DNA of 64,000 bases from Aphanomyces cochlioides (Eukaryota > Oomycota > Saprolegniomycetes > Saprolegniales > Verrucalvaceae): contig JAHQRK010000016.1 in assembly GCA_019828595.1 (NCBI GenBank), positions 248,001 through 312,000 of the forward strand, in the 5' to 3' direction. Numbering within the stretch: the first letter of the stretch is position 1; each line of letters starts with the position of its first letter. The notes under the pieces were generated by a model, which did not search any database, had not been told where the DNA came from, and was given only the letters and a program-made list of their open reading frames with translations. A program made the position numbers and the translations under genes. Below are positions 1 through 11,358 of the stretch, piece after piece.

Positions 1-311
1 GTCTATCCAAAGAAAGACAGGAGAAAATTGCTTTATGAGCCTGGATTAAGCTGGGATTTGGTCGAGATGTTTGCTAGATGTTAGCTGAAAGCCAATTGAA
101 CACTCATTGTCATTTTAAACACACGAACACGGTTCTGGGCTACAAGTTTCATCTGTCGAATGAGCCCCGCGTGCGGAATTGTGATTCAAATGGCAAGCTT
201 GCTACTAATCGAAGAGCCGCAGCTGAGACTTTGATGGCACAAGAAATGACGTGGCGTGTTCGTCGTATTAGAATTCTTTGATGGAGTATTGCAATATATT
301 TGGAACTTTTA

Positions 312-362
312 CAATACTATTGCAGTCCAAAGAAATCTGAAATAGTATTGCAATTGCAATAG
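312..362. repeat. nested inverted repeats upstream of ankyrin gene
   Basis: An AT-rich patch about 50 bp before the start codon at 415 contains CAATACT (312-318) pairing with AGTATTG (344-350), CTATTGCA (317-324) pairing with TGCAATAG (355-362), and a perfect 16-nt palindrome at 346-361. These arms could form a cruciform or be a binding site in the promoter of the gene at 415. A function is inferred only. The rest of 1-414 shows no convincing gene. Confidence 0.45.
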
Positions 363-414
363 TTGTGCAATAATATTGGCCGAGTGGAGGAAATCCTGTT
401 CCTAGGTCAAACCC

Positions 415-1251
415 ATGGCCAAGCGGCGACGGCCACAGGACGAAGAATCAGTGGCTGCCACAGTATTTCACTCGACTGAGCTCTTGCAATGCATATTTCG
501 CTTTCAATTTGGCATCTACGAAGCGATGTTTCCCTTCCGCCGGTTCAGGAACGTTGACGCCCGGAATTTCAGCCTTGATCCCGTCGAGTACGTGCGGCTG
601 AACCGTGTGCTTACGCCGTGGTACGCTCGCTATAAGCTCAGCCAGCTCGATATTGTGGTTCAAACTATGCCGTATATGCGCATCCTAGTCTTCCTCCACG
701 CAATCTTCACTGGGCAAGTGAGCATTCTCACGCTCCTTCACCGGCGAATTCAAGCTATCCACATCGTCGACGTCGCAAAGTACACGGGGCGAGATCCCCG
801 ACCGATCGAGGTCTATTGGACGACCATTTTGGACCTCGCAGCCTCTCGTGGTCATCTCGAAGTTGTTCGATTTCTCCATACCCATGGTTTTCGCGGCTGC
901 TCCAACCAAGCCATGAACCTTGCAGCCCAACATGGACACTTGGACGTTGTGAAATTCCTCCACGATAATCGACAGGAAGGATGCACACGGCTTGCGATGG
1001 ATTTAGCAGCATCCAATGGTCATCTAGTCGTTGTGCAGTGGCTCCATGCGAATCGTTCTGAAGGGTGCTCGTCATGGGCATTGAATTTTGCGGCGCGACA
1101 CGGACATTTGGAAATTGTGAAATTCCTCGTCCGCCACCGGCCCGAAGGCCACATTGAATGGGCAATCAGTCATGCAAATGGACATCCAGCCATTGTGAAA
1201 TACCTCGAAGCCAAGAGAAAGGAGCCAAGCACAAGCAAAGCGACAGAGTAG
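415..1251 (+). CDS. ankyrin-repeat protein, small family, 278 aa
   Basis: Intact ORF starting at an ATG after an AT-rich upstream region. Residues 1 to about 110 form a non-repeat N-terminal domain with an LTPWY motif (about residue 64) and LHAIFTGQV (about residues 94-102), shared with the gene at 1294-2211. From about residue 140 to 270 there are four to five ankyrin-type repeats of the pattern DLAAxxGHLxVVxFLHxxxxEGC. Ankyrin repeats are protein-binding scaffolds; no enzyme domain or signal peptide is visible. The stop codon lies 42 bp from the stop codon of the convergent paralogue. The partner and function are unknown. It could be a recent member of a lineage-specific expanded family rather than a housekeeping gene. 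Confidence 0.85.
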   Translation: MAKRRRPQDEESVAATVFHSTELLQCIFRFQFGIYEAMFPFRRFRNVDARNFSLDPVEYVRLNRVLTPWYARYKLSQLDIVVQTMPYMRILVFLHAIFTGQVSILTLLHRRIQAIHIVDVAKYTGRDPRPIEVYWTTILDLAASRGHLEVVRFLHTHGFRGCSNQAMNLAAQHGHLDVVKFLHDNRQEGCTRLAMDLAASNGHLVVVQWLHANRSEGCSSWALNFAARHGHLEIVKFLVRHRPEGHIEWAISHANGHPAIVKYLEAKRKEPSTSKATE

Positions 1252-1293
1252 AAACAACACCGAAGGAGCAAGAACGTTTGCTTTAAGTTATCA

Positions 1294-2211
1294 TCAAGCG
1301 ACGGCTAGAAACACGTTTTTCGACGGCTGATTTCGAGCTTCCAGATATTGGACGACATGGTTGTGGCCGTTTGCTCGAGCCGTGGCTACAGCTTTGGCAG
1401 TGCCGCCTTCATGTCGATGCTCCAGCAACCATTGCACAACGTCCAAGTGTCCATTGGCAGCGGCATGATCGACGGCTTGTGTCGTGCATGCTATGTTGTC
1501 CTGCTTGTCGAGGAATTGGACAATTTCGAGGAAACCACCGGCCGCGGCAAGGTCCATGACTCGAGTCGAACACGTAGCGTCAGTTTGGGTGTAGAGAAAC
1601 TCCACGACAGCGACATGACCGTGCATGACTGCTTGCTGGATAGCTCGAGGACTGCTCAACTGGTAACGATGACGATAAAGAAATTCCAAGATGGGGACGT
1701 GGCCATGGATCGCTGCAAGGTCGAAGAAGTCATAGCTATGCACGATTTGGATCCGTCCGTCGATAGATCGGCCGCTATACCGCCGTCTAGGATCAGTGTA
1801 ATATATAATCTCAGTGTACTGATGGAGAAACTCCAGCACGCGAACTTGGCCAAAATAAACAGCATGGAGCAGCACAATGCGGATAGGATCTCGTGTCGAC
1901 TCGGAGACAAGCAGTGCAAGGCGGTCAATTCCACGTTGGTTGTACCATGGAGTTAGAATTCCATCCACACGCTTCAGGTCAACATCATCAAATGAATCTT
2001 CATTTAGGCGCAATGTGTCGCCGTGAAGGATCGCTCGTTCTTCGATGTAGACACCAGCTTGGAACTGAACCACTGCGCGGCATAAATCAACAGATAATAG
2101 GACTGGCGTAAATGCGGACAGTGAGACTTTTGCATGCTTACTGCGGCTCGGAGAGCCTCGATCTTCCGGTTCAGGACTTCCCAAGCATAGTCCCATCGGT
2201 GTGTCGTCCAA
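1294..2211 (-). CDS. ankyrin-repeat protein, small family, 305 aa, paralogue of the gene at 415
   Basis: Intact minus-strand ORF. The N-terminal domain has ILTPWY and LLHAVYFGQV, which match LTPWY and LHAIFTGQV of the neighbouring gene, so the two are paralogues. The C-terminal half carries ankyrin-like repeats (FDLAAIHGHVPILEFLYRH, QAVMHGHVAVVEFLY, MDLAAAGGFLEIVQFLD, VDHAAANGHLDVVQWLLEHR). The gene is convergent with the 415-1251 gene, so an inverted local duplication is the simplest origin. No signal peptide or membrane segment is seen. The start at 2211 gives a protein opening with MDDTPMGLCLGSP. A binding partner cannot be inferred. Confidence 0.85.
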   Translation of the reverse strand: MDDTPMGLCLGSPEPEDRGSPSRSKHAKVSLSAFTPVLLSVDLCRAVVQFQAGVYIEERAILHGDTLRLNEDSFDDVDLKRVDGILTPWYNQRGIDRLALLVSESTRDPIRIVLLHAVYFGQVRVLEFLHQYTEIIYYTDPRRRYSGRSIDGRIQIVHSYDFFDLAAIHGHVPILEFLYRHRYQLSSPRAIQQAVMHGHVAVVEFLYTQTDATCSTRVMDLAAAGGFLEIVQFLDKQDNIACTTQAVDHAAANGHLDVVQWLLEHRHEGGTAKAVATARANGHNHVVQYLEARNQPSKNVFLAVA

Positions 2212-2873
2212 GTCGGCAATGGAACAATTGACTATAATTGGCTCTTCCTAAATCTCACAGGTTGAAATGGCCATCCATTGGATCAAAGATTGGGTACATT
2301 CAAAATTTCACCAGCTTGAGAAGAGTTCCGTTGTTCTCAAACAACTTAAGATTAGGGTCTTCTATACTCTTACTAGAATACTCATAGTTGAAGTTGCCAC
2401 TGTGCACTTTGTTGCCAATATCAAGATGGAAATATCACAAATATCACAATCACTACAATGAGATTCGCCATCGGAAAGAATGAATTTCCATTGTGATCTG
2501 TCAATCCAACGAGGAAGAGGAAGACCCCACACCTAGTATGCCAATCCACCCAATGTTTCATGAGATCGAAATTGCTGAATTCGTTTTTTCATCTGGTGAC
2601 CCTATGGCAAAACCTGTTGCTTGAATGCCAAGTCACTGAAGCCTCTTCTGTGTTGCCTCGACGAATGTTAAACAAGCTACGGTAGATTGAAGGTAATCTA
2701 TGAGCAAAGTAAGCCAAGAAGGAATGAAACCTACTTTATAATTGGCTAGACGTCATAGGCCTTTGATGGAAGCAGTATATTGTTAACGTTATGACTCCGA
2801 CCTTAATTTATATTGAATATTGGTGTGAACGACATCGACAAGCTCTTTGTGCTTTTTTGTTGAGCCAAGTATT
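2212..2873. other. intergenic, no gene recognised
   Basis: AT-rich sequence with only short ORFs lacking recognisable similarity. It contains the upstream region of the minus-strand gene that starts at 2211. Confidence 0.6.
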
Positions 2874-3306
2874 GTGAATTTCCGTCCAAATTTGCCAATT
2901 TCAGGCGATATGTCCAATCGCCTGGAAATCGTCCGGACAATATGATTGGCTAAAAATAATTTTAGTATCAATTGATTGGCTGAAAACTGACCTAAGTTTG
3001 TGAGAGACAAGCTGCAAATCTCACGCCATTTCTATGACTCTGAACAACCTTCCACAGCGACCCCACCTCGAAGAGAATTCCACGTTATTCAGCGCTCCCC
3101 ACGTTGAGCGTACAACGAGTGGAGAGGCCTCTGGCCTCGCCAGCGCAGCGACGAAGCTTCGTCGATTTCGTGTACCATCCCGATCAAGGCCTCAACCAAA
3201 GGTCAAAATAACCTTCTAAAATTGATATTAGTATTATATTTCGGAGGTCCGGCGATTTGTTGGCGGTTGATTCCAACCAATCGCCGGAGGAAATTTTGAG
3301 TAGAAA
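2874..3306 (+). repeat. dispersed repeat, copy 1 (about 430 bp)
   Basis: This segment matches, along essentially its whole length and in the opposite orientation, the segment at 50715-51113. Shared blocks include a block reading AAATTTGCCAATTTCAGGCGAT near the left edge and CAATCGCCGGAGGAAA at the right edge, with small indels between. The left edge (ATTTCCGTC) and the reverse complement of the right edge (ATTTTCCTCC) are weakly similar, which is compatible with a MITE. No ORF is conserved between the copies. The class of element is not established. Confidence 0.7.
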
Positions 3307-3590
3307 GCACAATAACAAGGCACATTATTGATCATGGGAATATAAACACAGCATACCCGAGCTATAGGTGAAATATACCGCAAAGCAGTAGCTCATGCCA
3401 AGACAACATTGCGATTTGGCATTTTGTTGAGAGCTCAATGCGCAATGCAATTCGTTTCGAAGTTGAACACAGATCTTAAATTGAATGACTTGAGACTTCG
3501 CTAAATAATGTTGAAAACGTACAATGCAGTGCGTTGGGTGCTGTCTGATAGCATTGGGGTTCAGTAGGGCACTTGTAAGATTTTCAAAAC

Positions 3591-4910
3591 TTAGGACGAT
3601 GCAACTGGGTTTGCTGCCAGCCAGTTGACAATTTCAATGTGTCCATTCTCAATGGCTTGGTACATGGCATCTTTGGAAAATCCTTCCGTGCGAAAGGCGT
3701 GCAAGAATTGCACGACTTTCAAATGTCCATTGGCAATCGCCCCCTCCATTGCTGCAGTTGTGCATGTTTGTTTATGTTCGTGTAGAAAAGTCAACACTTC
3801 CAAATGTCCATTCGTTGCAGCCACATCCATGGGATTCGGACCATATTTGCGCTGACCACGAAAGATCGACTTGACGACCAATAAGTCGCCAGCAGCGGCA
3901 GCATTTTCCAACGCTTTAACAGCGCATGTACACGATTTGTGCTCGTTGTAGTATCGACCGATTTCTGTTTCGTTTGTCCAAGATCCTGGGGGAATTCTCT
4001 CGCCGCGAACTTCGTGCAACCATCGTACGATTTCTGAATGGCCACGTCTTGCAGCGGCTTCCATGGCGACGATGGCTGTGCATCCTTCTGATCGATTTTT
4101 GTGGAGAAATTCAAGTACACGCATATGACCGCCTTTGGCCGCTTTATCCATCGCTTTCTTTGTACACCCTTCGGCGCGGTTTTCGTGCAAAAATTTGACC
4201 AAGTCGAGCTTGCCAAGGCCAGCAGCCTTGTCCATAGCATCGGTCGTACAGCCTTCCGTTCGATTTTCGTGCAAGAAAAGGACGACATCACAATGGCCAA
4301 ACTTTGCTGCTAAGTCCATGGCGTCACTGGTGCATTTATGCTTGCGGTCGTGCAAAAACTTCACCATTTCTAGATGGCCATTCTGTGCGGCAATGTCCAT
4401 CGCTCGAGGGCTCACTTCTTCGGTTCCCATAGCTTCAATAAATGCAAACATATCGTGTTTGCCAAAGAAAGCAGCCCAGTCGAGAGGATGAACGCGTGAC
4501 GCAAGTCTCTGCTGGAGAAATGTCTCGACGACATCCTTGTAGTCGTAGTAAATAGCGTGGATCAAGATGTAGTGGCGGATCTGTTCGTTCTTGATGCAGG
4601 AGCATAGTTCTCTCAAGCGCGTCGCGCCGTGCGCTTCGTAGATAGGCACGAGCATCTTGTGCATCTCTTTGAAAAGCTGTAGGTGCTGGGGTCTTGTGTA
4701 CTTGTCCTTGACTTTCCGCGGAAAATTAAGACTCATGAACGGGAGAAACTCCTTGGGGATCGGACGATGTTCTGGCTCTGGCTCGTACCATGTCCTTGGA
4801 TTCTTCGGATTGCGTGGTTCAAATGGTAGCGGTGGATCAGTGCGCTTCATCTTGGTCGACGAGAAAAGGCCTGCCAATAATGCTTCAACTGGTTCAACAC
4901 CCTGGCACAT
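3591..4910 (-). CDS. ankyrin-repeat protein, up to 439 aa
   Basis: Intact minus-strand ORF. The start could be the ATG at 4910 or the ATG at 4850 (opening MKRTDPPLPF), which skips a weak 20-residue leader. Residues about 20-130 are a non-repeat region with a proline-rich stretch (EPRNPKNPRTWYEPEPEHRP). Residues about 140-435 hold about nine ankyrin repeats of the oomycete form (GCTxxAMDxAAxxGHLxVVKFLHENRxE), interrupted at about residue 300 by a short non-repeat insert. The region LIHAIYYDYKDVV parallels LHAIFTGQV in the two genes to the left, so this is a longer member of the same family. It is probably a protein-interaction scaffold; the partner is unknown. Confidence 0.85.
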   Translation of the reverse strand: MCQGVEPVEALLAGLFSSTKMKRTDPPLPFEPRNPKNPRTWYEPEPEHRPIPKEFLPFMSLNFPRKVKDKYTRPQHLQLFKEMHKMLVPIYEAHGATRLRELCSCIKNEQIRHYILIHAIYYDYKDVVETFLQQRLASRVHPLDWAAFFGKHDMFAFIEAMGTEEVSPRAMDIAAQNGHLEMVKFLHDRKHKCTSDAMDLAAKFGHCDVVLFLHENRTEGCTTDAMDKAAGLGKLDLVKFLHENRAEGCTKKAMDKAAKGGHMRVLEFLHKNRSEGCTAIVAMEAAARRGHSEIVRWLHEVRGERIPPGSWTNETEIGRYYNEHKSCTCAVKALENAAAAGDLLVVKSIFRGQRKYGPNPMDVAATNGHLEVLTFLHEHKQTCTTAAMEGAIANGHLKVVQFLHAFRTEGFSKDAMYQAIENGHIEIVNWLAANPVASS

Positions 4911-5220
4911 TTTATTTTATTTATATAAGGTTTTATACCCTAAATAAGCTATACTACTTTACGTAAAGTGAACATTCTTCTTGACCAATTCGCCAAAATA
5001 CAGAATTATACAGGGATATCCTGTTAAATAATTAAATTTTCTGTATCAGGAATAATACAATATTAATTTACACAGTACTGGATTGGGACAAGTTCTTATT
5101 CAAGAATCGGTAAGCCAAAGCATGGACCTGTCAACTTGAATGCGAATAAGCATAGATCTTGCATGCAAATTGCATGCTGGGCTTTGTATGAAAGAATTCT
5201 CCTTGCTTGTGCACTAGGGC
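4911..5220. other. intergenic, no gene recognised
   Basis: AT-rich DNA between a divergent ankyrin gene (minus) and an ankyrin relic (plus). No conserved feature was recognised. Confidence 0.5.
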
Positions 5221-5470
5221 TGGAATGAAGAGATGCTCTAACTCAATCGCAAGTCAATCCAGTCTTCTGCAATCCAAACGATGAATGGATTGCTGTTGTG
5301 CCAGGCAAAACCATGGATTGACCTATACGGTATATTGCGGCTACCATTTGATTATAGCGATTCCCGCACTTGCGTGGTGTTGTCAGGAATGCTCTCGTTC
5401 CTGGAATATCTCCAGGTCAAGTTGATTATTAAACTTGGCCACTCTGACTCTGAAGTCTCCAAGATGGACT
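5221..5470 (+). pseudogene. short N-terminal relic of the large ankyrin family
   Basis: Translation in two frames recovers pieces of the family's N-terminal domain: VNPVF, then NDEW (compare VKPVF and CDEW in the intact gene at 37282), then KPWIDLYGILRL and LSFLEYLQ in another frame (compare LKLWVDLNGTLRL and LSMLEYLH in the adjacent pseudogene). Stops and frameshifts separate the pieces. It is about 300 bp upstream of a longer broken copy in the same orientation, so this may be a tandem duplicate that decayed first. It is noncoding now. Confidence 0.6.
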
Positions 5471-5762
5471 CATTCATCTCCAAGAAGCAGCACGTTTGCA
5501 CTTAGCATATGTACAAGTTTTCGCCCCTGTATGGTAAAAATCATGGTCTATTCGTTCACTCTTGTAGCATTAGGACTTCGGATCCAAGGCCAATGCTGGT
5601 GAACTTAAAGCCATAGAAACACTGTAAGGAGATCTCGGCATTTTTCGATCGTGTCTTTTAGATGTCACACCACATTACGATGCAGACGAAGGATGTAAAA
5701 TACTTCCTCGGGGGTTCATCCTATGATACTGGAGTACAACGTCAGAAACTATAATTAGTGGC

Positions 5763-7800
5763 ATGTCATTTTCAAAAGTCGACATGGCAGGAGCAGCCAC
5801 AGCCTGGCTGGCGATCATTAAGACGGGAGACATATTTGGCTCCATCTCAGCCTTTCAAGATGACTATAATGAGGAATATGTCAAGCTCGCGCGTCTCGTC
5901 AAGCCAGTCTTCCGTACTCCGTGCGACGAATGGTTTACAGTGCGGGCTGAGGAAAACCATTATGTCCTAAAGCTATGGGTTGATCTCAACGGCACACTGC
6001 GGCTGGCCATAGTATTTGAGCGTTTGCCATATTTGCGTGGTGTTATTGTTATTGAGGTTGTTGTTTCAGACAATCTCTCCATGCTTGAATACCTGCACGA
6101 GACGTTGGAACTCCATTCGTTTTGCGACAGACTCATTGACATTGCAGCTCGTTATGGTCAGTTGAAAATAATTGAGTTTCTTCACAAAATTAACCACCAT
6201 GGATGTTCCAAGCAAGCAATTGATGAAGCCGCAACACACGGCCACCTGCATATTGTCGAGTGGCTCTTTGACAACCGGGACGATGGATTTACTCTCCAAG
6301 CATGGTATGGAGCCAGCAGAAACGGCCACATTGAAATCTTGGATTGTCTTCAATTACATCAAGAGATGGAATATACATTAATTTACGGTGAACGATCCAA
6401 GTTCTCTGCATCTGAATGGGCAGGTATGACAATACTTGAGTGGTTTCGATTGAATCGCCGTGATTACGAGGCGACAAATGATTCTCTCGTTGAAGCAGTC
6501 GTCTTGGGGAAATTAGACGAGATAATACCTGCTCTGTCAAACCCAGACCTCATCCAACTTGTAATTGATACAGCTATTTCAAATGGAAAAGTTGACTTTG
6601 GTGAACATTTTGGAGTAGAATTGTTTGATAAGCGCAGTCTCAAAGGTTTACAACTAGCTGCACAAAGAGGCCATTTGCAGGTGGATCAGCAAGCCAGAAG
6701 GACTTTTAGAGATCGAAATATTACTTTTGGAAGATTACTTTTGGAAGCATTGGAGGCATCTCAGTGGATGTGAGCGATTGGCTGTTGACGCATTTACCCC
6801 AAGATTGCTTAGAACGTTTTTGCTGCCAATTAAAGCCCATTCCGTTTTCAAAATTTGGTCCGTCGTCACCCATGTTTCGGAAAGTTGTGCTTGAGACTCT
6901 TCGAGTAAAGTCAGCAGTGGTTGCAACCCGCCTGGGAGATTTTCAAACTTTTAGACAGCATAGCATCGAATGTTATTCTCCAGAGGTCACCAAACAAGCG
7001 ACTTTAGGGGGGGAATCTGCGCTTGGTCAAATATTTACAAGGTTTTGCGATGCCAATTCATTCCAACCTTGTATTCTATGCATCATTAACAGGCGACTTA
7101 ATTTGGTCAAACTTGCCGACGACGAATGGAATTACGGAGGATTTAGGATATTTGGGGAGAATGATCAACTCATTTTTCACACTGATGTCTTAATCTACTT
7201 GTCAGAGCTCAACAGACTTTATCCCGATTTTGTTCTGTCGACAGTAGTTGAAGAAGGGAAACTTGAAGTCACCCAAGACTTAATTCGACAGCGAATATTT
7301 GGAGGGTCGATAACCGTCTTTGGGCTTCGATCGTCTCTCGTGGCCACCTGAAATTAGCTCAATATGATATCAGCCATGGTTTTAGCGAAATCAATCCTAC
7401 ACATTGTCCATCAACAGCTGCATCATTACCAATTGTGCGCTTTGTCATCACCGAGTCTCCAACGATCGATGCATTCGTTTTTCTCAATATTGCTGCCACC
7501 ATTGGTTTCCTACCCGCTCTCGATTATATCGTGGAAGCAATGACACCAAATCCAATTTCACGAAGTGTGCTTGCTACAGCTGCACGATTTGGACATGTGG
7601 AAGCATTAAGATATTTGCGCACCGTCTACTTGCAAAAATGTGCAGACAGAGAAGTACTGAACGAAGGACATGCAAGTGGCTATTCCAACCTTTCTGATCT
7701 TTCCAGTCTGACTTCTCACGTGCATTACATGCATAGCTGACTGGATGGGCCCCAAAGCTCGAGCGTATACATCGCAAAATTGGTCTTGACGACAGTACTC
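5763..7800 (+). pseudogene. broken large ankyrin-family gene, C-terminus missing
   Basis: A copy of the gene at 37282, readable from its start (MSFSKVDMAG or the inner MAG at 5784) to WMGPKARAY near 7760. Three frames are needed. The first lesion lies near 6680-6700, the second at about 6770 (the codon series for SQWHVSDWLL lacks one base), and the third near 7300 (one extra G). It retains the N-terminal domain (VFRTPCDEWFTV) and the ankyrin-like block (CSKQAIDEAATHGHLHIVEW, then DGFTLQAWYGASRNGHI). It lacks the two C-terminal GLEBS-like motifs. Its degraded 3' end abuts the 3' end of the minus-strand pseudogene at 7889, giving a tail-to-tail arrangement. Confidence 0.8.
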
Positions 7801-10461
7801 CCTGACAATAGCGCGACGTAAACTCGGTGGCTTTGTGTTTGGAATGAATGCATTCTGCCAGATATGCGCCATTGTTTTATGGATGTTCTCACTGATTCAA
7901 AGAAATTCGTTGCTCGACGTCGTCCATTGTCGTATTGTAGGCATCACCATTGGTATGGGTAATCGTAGCTCGAATTGTGTAATCTTCCCATCGTATTTCT
8001 TCAGCCGATTGGCCCTCATACGACTTCATGGAATCGATAGCTTGCAAGACATTTTGTCGAGGCTGAAATGGATCATGATTTGGATATGTCTCTTTGTAAG
8101 TTGGAATTTCTTTGGCTGTATTGGCATTTGTTGTCGAATAGTTTGTCCAGCGTAGTTCTTCCACCGAAACGTTCGAGTACCAGACCATGGCTGATATTGA
8201 AATAATAAACTCCTCTTCAATTCCCAGTTGCTGAGTGGCATTACTTCCACGATTCGCTGCGATGACTTGACTTTTTTCGACAGCCTTGGCATTACCATAA
8301 AAGCGAAGCCTTGCCAAATAGGCTCGAACTTTTGGTCCAATCCATTCACTTGTCTCAGTGGATTTTGGCGATAAACTAAGTTCGTTGACCAGATACTTCA
8401 CGACATCTAGATGATCATTTCGTGCCGCTCCTTCAAGGGCTTCCTCTGTGCAACCTTCATGACGATTTCCATTAAACCATTTGACAATGTCCAAGTGACC
8501 ATTCGAGGCGGCATCATCCATGGCATTCGTTGTGCAACCTTGTGGTTGAGATTCATGTAAATGTTTCACAATTTCCAAATGACCCTGACCAGCTGCAATG
8601 TCCATTGCGCGTGGAGTATAAGCATTTGGATATCGCTCCAAAAGGAGACGAAGAGAGGGGAGAAATCCATAAGAGGCAGCGTCAACGACTAGAGAATCTG
8701 CGTGTGGGGGTGGTGACGCGTCGAGCAGGAAGGTATCGACGTTGTGACAGTTGGGGAATAAATCACATCTGGCCGAATGAGATCATTGGTTACAAGAAAT
8801 TGTCCAAATTGTAGATTGCCATGCGCACAAATAGCTAGCCAAACATGCGGGTCGCACTGGAAATGACCTGTCCAATCGGTATTGAGTCGATAGAGGAGAT
8901 CGAATTGTTCATCTCTTGCAACTCTTGAGAAGAGGAAAGCGTTATCCATCTGTCCCGCGTTTAATAAATATAAAATGACTTGATGTGGAGAATGGATATA
9001 TCGCGGTGCGCTGAAAAAAAAGGAGACGAGAGTTCCCAATTATCATCAACAAACTTGACCACGTTGAGATGTCCTGTCCAAGTTGCAGCCAGGAGTGAGG
9101 CCGAGCGTATTGACCATTCATGAAATTTTTTTATGACACGTACATGACCACCAAAGATTGCTTGACTGACAATATCGGTAGAAATGGATTCTTTATGTGG
9201 TTTGAGAGCGGATAAATTACCCACTCTGGCCGCGACAAGTGGAGATTTTAAAGGAAGATCTTCCAGCACAACTCTGAAATATTGGTGACAAGCGACCATA
9301 TTTGGAAAAGGGAATCAGCCTAAACAGAGTGCAAAATCTTTCGAGACAAGATTGAGGCAAATGAGTCAAAAGCCAATCACTCACATGCCACTGAGCCGCC
9401 TTCAAAGCTTCTAAAAGTACCATGTCACACTCAGAATATCCTTCTGCCTTGCTTGTCCACCATTGAACAATATCCAGACGTCCATTTCGCCCCGCTAGAG
9501 GCACAGCTTTCCGACAAACTTTGATCATTTCTTCTGGTTGAAAATGTTCAACTCGTCGAGCTAAATCAAGATGGCCATACACGATTGCTGTCCTGAACAA
9601 AAAGCAGATCATTTCCGAGTTGAGTGATTTCACATCTATTGCGTCCAAATTGATGGTAATAACAGATTCTATAAGAGCTCCGTTGCTATTCTTGTAATCT
9701 TGGGGTCGATTCTCTTGAAACCACTGCAAAATCGATGGGGCAATTTCGTTGGAAACAAACTGAAACTCTTTGAATAATCTCCATCCCAAGGGGCATTCCA
9801 TGTGCTGATTCGCATGAAGACAATCCAAAATAGCAATATGGCCATTCTTGATAGCACCATTCCACGCATTGATTGTAAAGCTATCTTCTCGATTGTCAAA
9901 TAACCATTCAATAACATTCAAGTGGCCATTGGTAGCAGCTTCGTCAATCGCTTGCTTGGAACACCCAAGGTGATTAATATTGTGAAGGAACTGTAGACTA
10001 TGGAGCTGACCGTAACAAGCAGCAATATCAAGCAGTCTTTCGTGTACTAAATGAAGATTAATCGTCGAATGGAGGTACTCCAACACATCGAAGCGACCAG
10101 ATATCACGGCGTCAATCACAACAATATCACGCTGTCGTGCCGCATGACTACTGTGTATGGGTTGCGTTGCAGTCCTACTGCCTTTCTGTCACGTCCCTTG
10201 CATTGAAGTCAATCCTCAATCTCCCTCCAGTTCAATGCCCATCATCATGCCTTTTTGTATACATATCCATTCAGTGTAGGCATCATTCATAAGGCCATGG
10301 CCCTTAATCACTTTTCATCATTCCATCACTTTGCCGCATCACCAACACGAGAGACGCGACATATTGTTTAAACAATCGAAGTAGCGAATCCTACCTCGGC
10401 ACCCATCAAGAAAAGCCTTTTGCACAACCGGTGCACTCGTACATCATGAACAGACTCGAAA

Positions 10462-11358
10462 GTGAAATTACTTTCACCCGCACAAGACCCAAACGGTACG
10501 AAAGCCCGCAAGACCGTGCCCATTTTTCAAGGAAGAGGATGGGAAGCATGGCTGAAGTTTGGCCTTGTGGTGTTTGATTACATTCGCTGGATGAAGTATG
10601 AATTCGACAACGAATATGCAATGGAATCCCTCCATGAAGACATTCAATTACTGTTACAAGGCGAAAAATACAACTTGGCGACAACGCCGCAGGCTGGAGA
10701 GCAAATATCCTACCGAGAGTTGCTCATGAGAGGTATGGGATACCTCACAGAACTGTATTGTCCACTGGGCACCCGAGCCCTCCTCATCGACAAGATTCGG
10801 CGCGCAACAAAGAAGGATGGTCAATCCGTGGCCAATTTTGCCGCCAGTTTGTCCCAGTTGTTTCGAATGACATGTTCCTACAAACTGGTGAGTCGGAGCC
10901 GTTGTCGGTCACTGACCAGATTCAATACTTCTCCAACGCCATGCCTATGGAGTATCAAATTGAGTTCCGCAAGAAGTTTGGAGCGATACCGTTCTTGAGC
11001 CTCGAAGGAGTTGAGGCAAGCAAGCTATATCGCAATCGAAAATGATTTCGCCTTCATAAAAAAATCGGCGACTTCAAAAAAAAACCATACAAAATCCGAG
11101 TCGTTTGGTGGAAAAGAAAAATTTTCAAAAAAATCAACTGCTGATTCAAATCAACCAAACCAAAGCAAGAGGAGCAGTCAAGCCGCAAAGGACAAGAAGA
11201 CAAGTGGCGCGCAATGTGAATTTTGTGCAAGCAATGGATGAAAGGCGGATAATCACTCGTCTGCAGACTGTGGCCGCCATGACAACCCGAAAAATGCATC
11301 AAATGAGAGCAAACGGCCAGCGAAAACAAAGAAGAAAGAGGACGATGTTAATGCAGCC
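10462..11358 (+). pseudogene. gag: gag of gypsy fragment, frameshifted
   Basis: Capsid-like Gag pieces in three frames. Frame one opens MKLLSPAQDPNGTKARKTVP and contains FQGRGWEAWLKFGLVVFDYI. Another frame has LSVTDQIQYFSNAMPMEYQI. A Lys/Ser-rich stretch follows (from about 11011) with a zinc-knuckle remnant CEFC ... HSSADC, broken by a stop at about 11241. Gag would form the retroelement particle and bind its RNA. The breaks make it non-functional. Confidence 0.65.

Noticed and set aside
78..281. 67-codon ORF at the left edge
   Set aside because: No recognisable content, no family members in the window, and length is within chance expectation.
10365..10378. TTTAAAC heptamer in the truncated gypsy fragment
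   Set aside because: It lies upstream of gag in a palindrome (ATTGTTTAAACAAT), not at a gag-pol boundary, so it is not a frameshift site.
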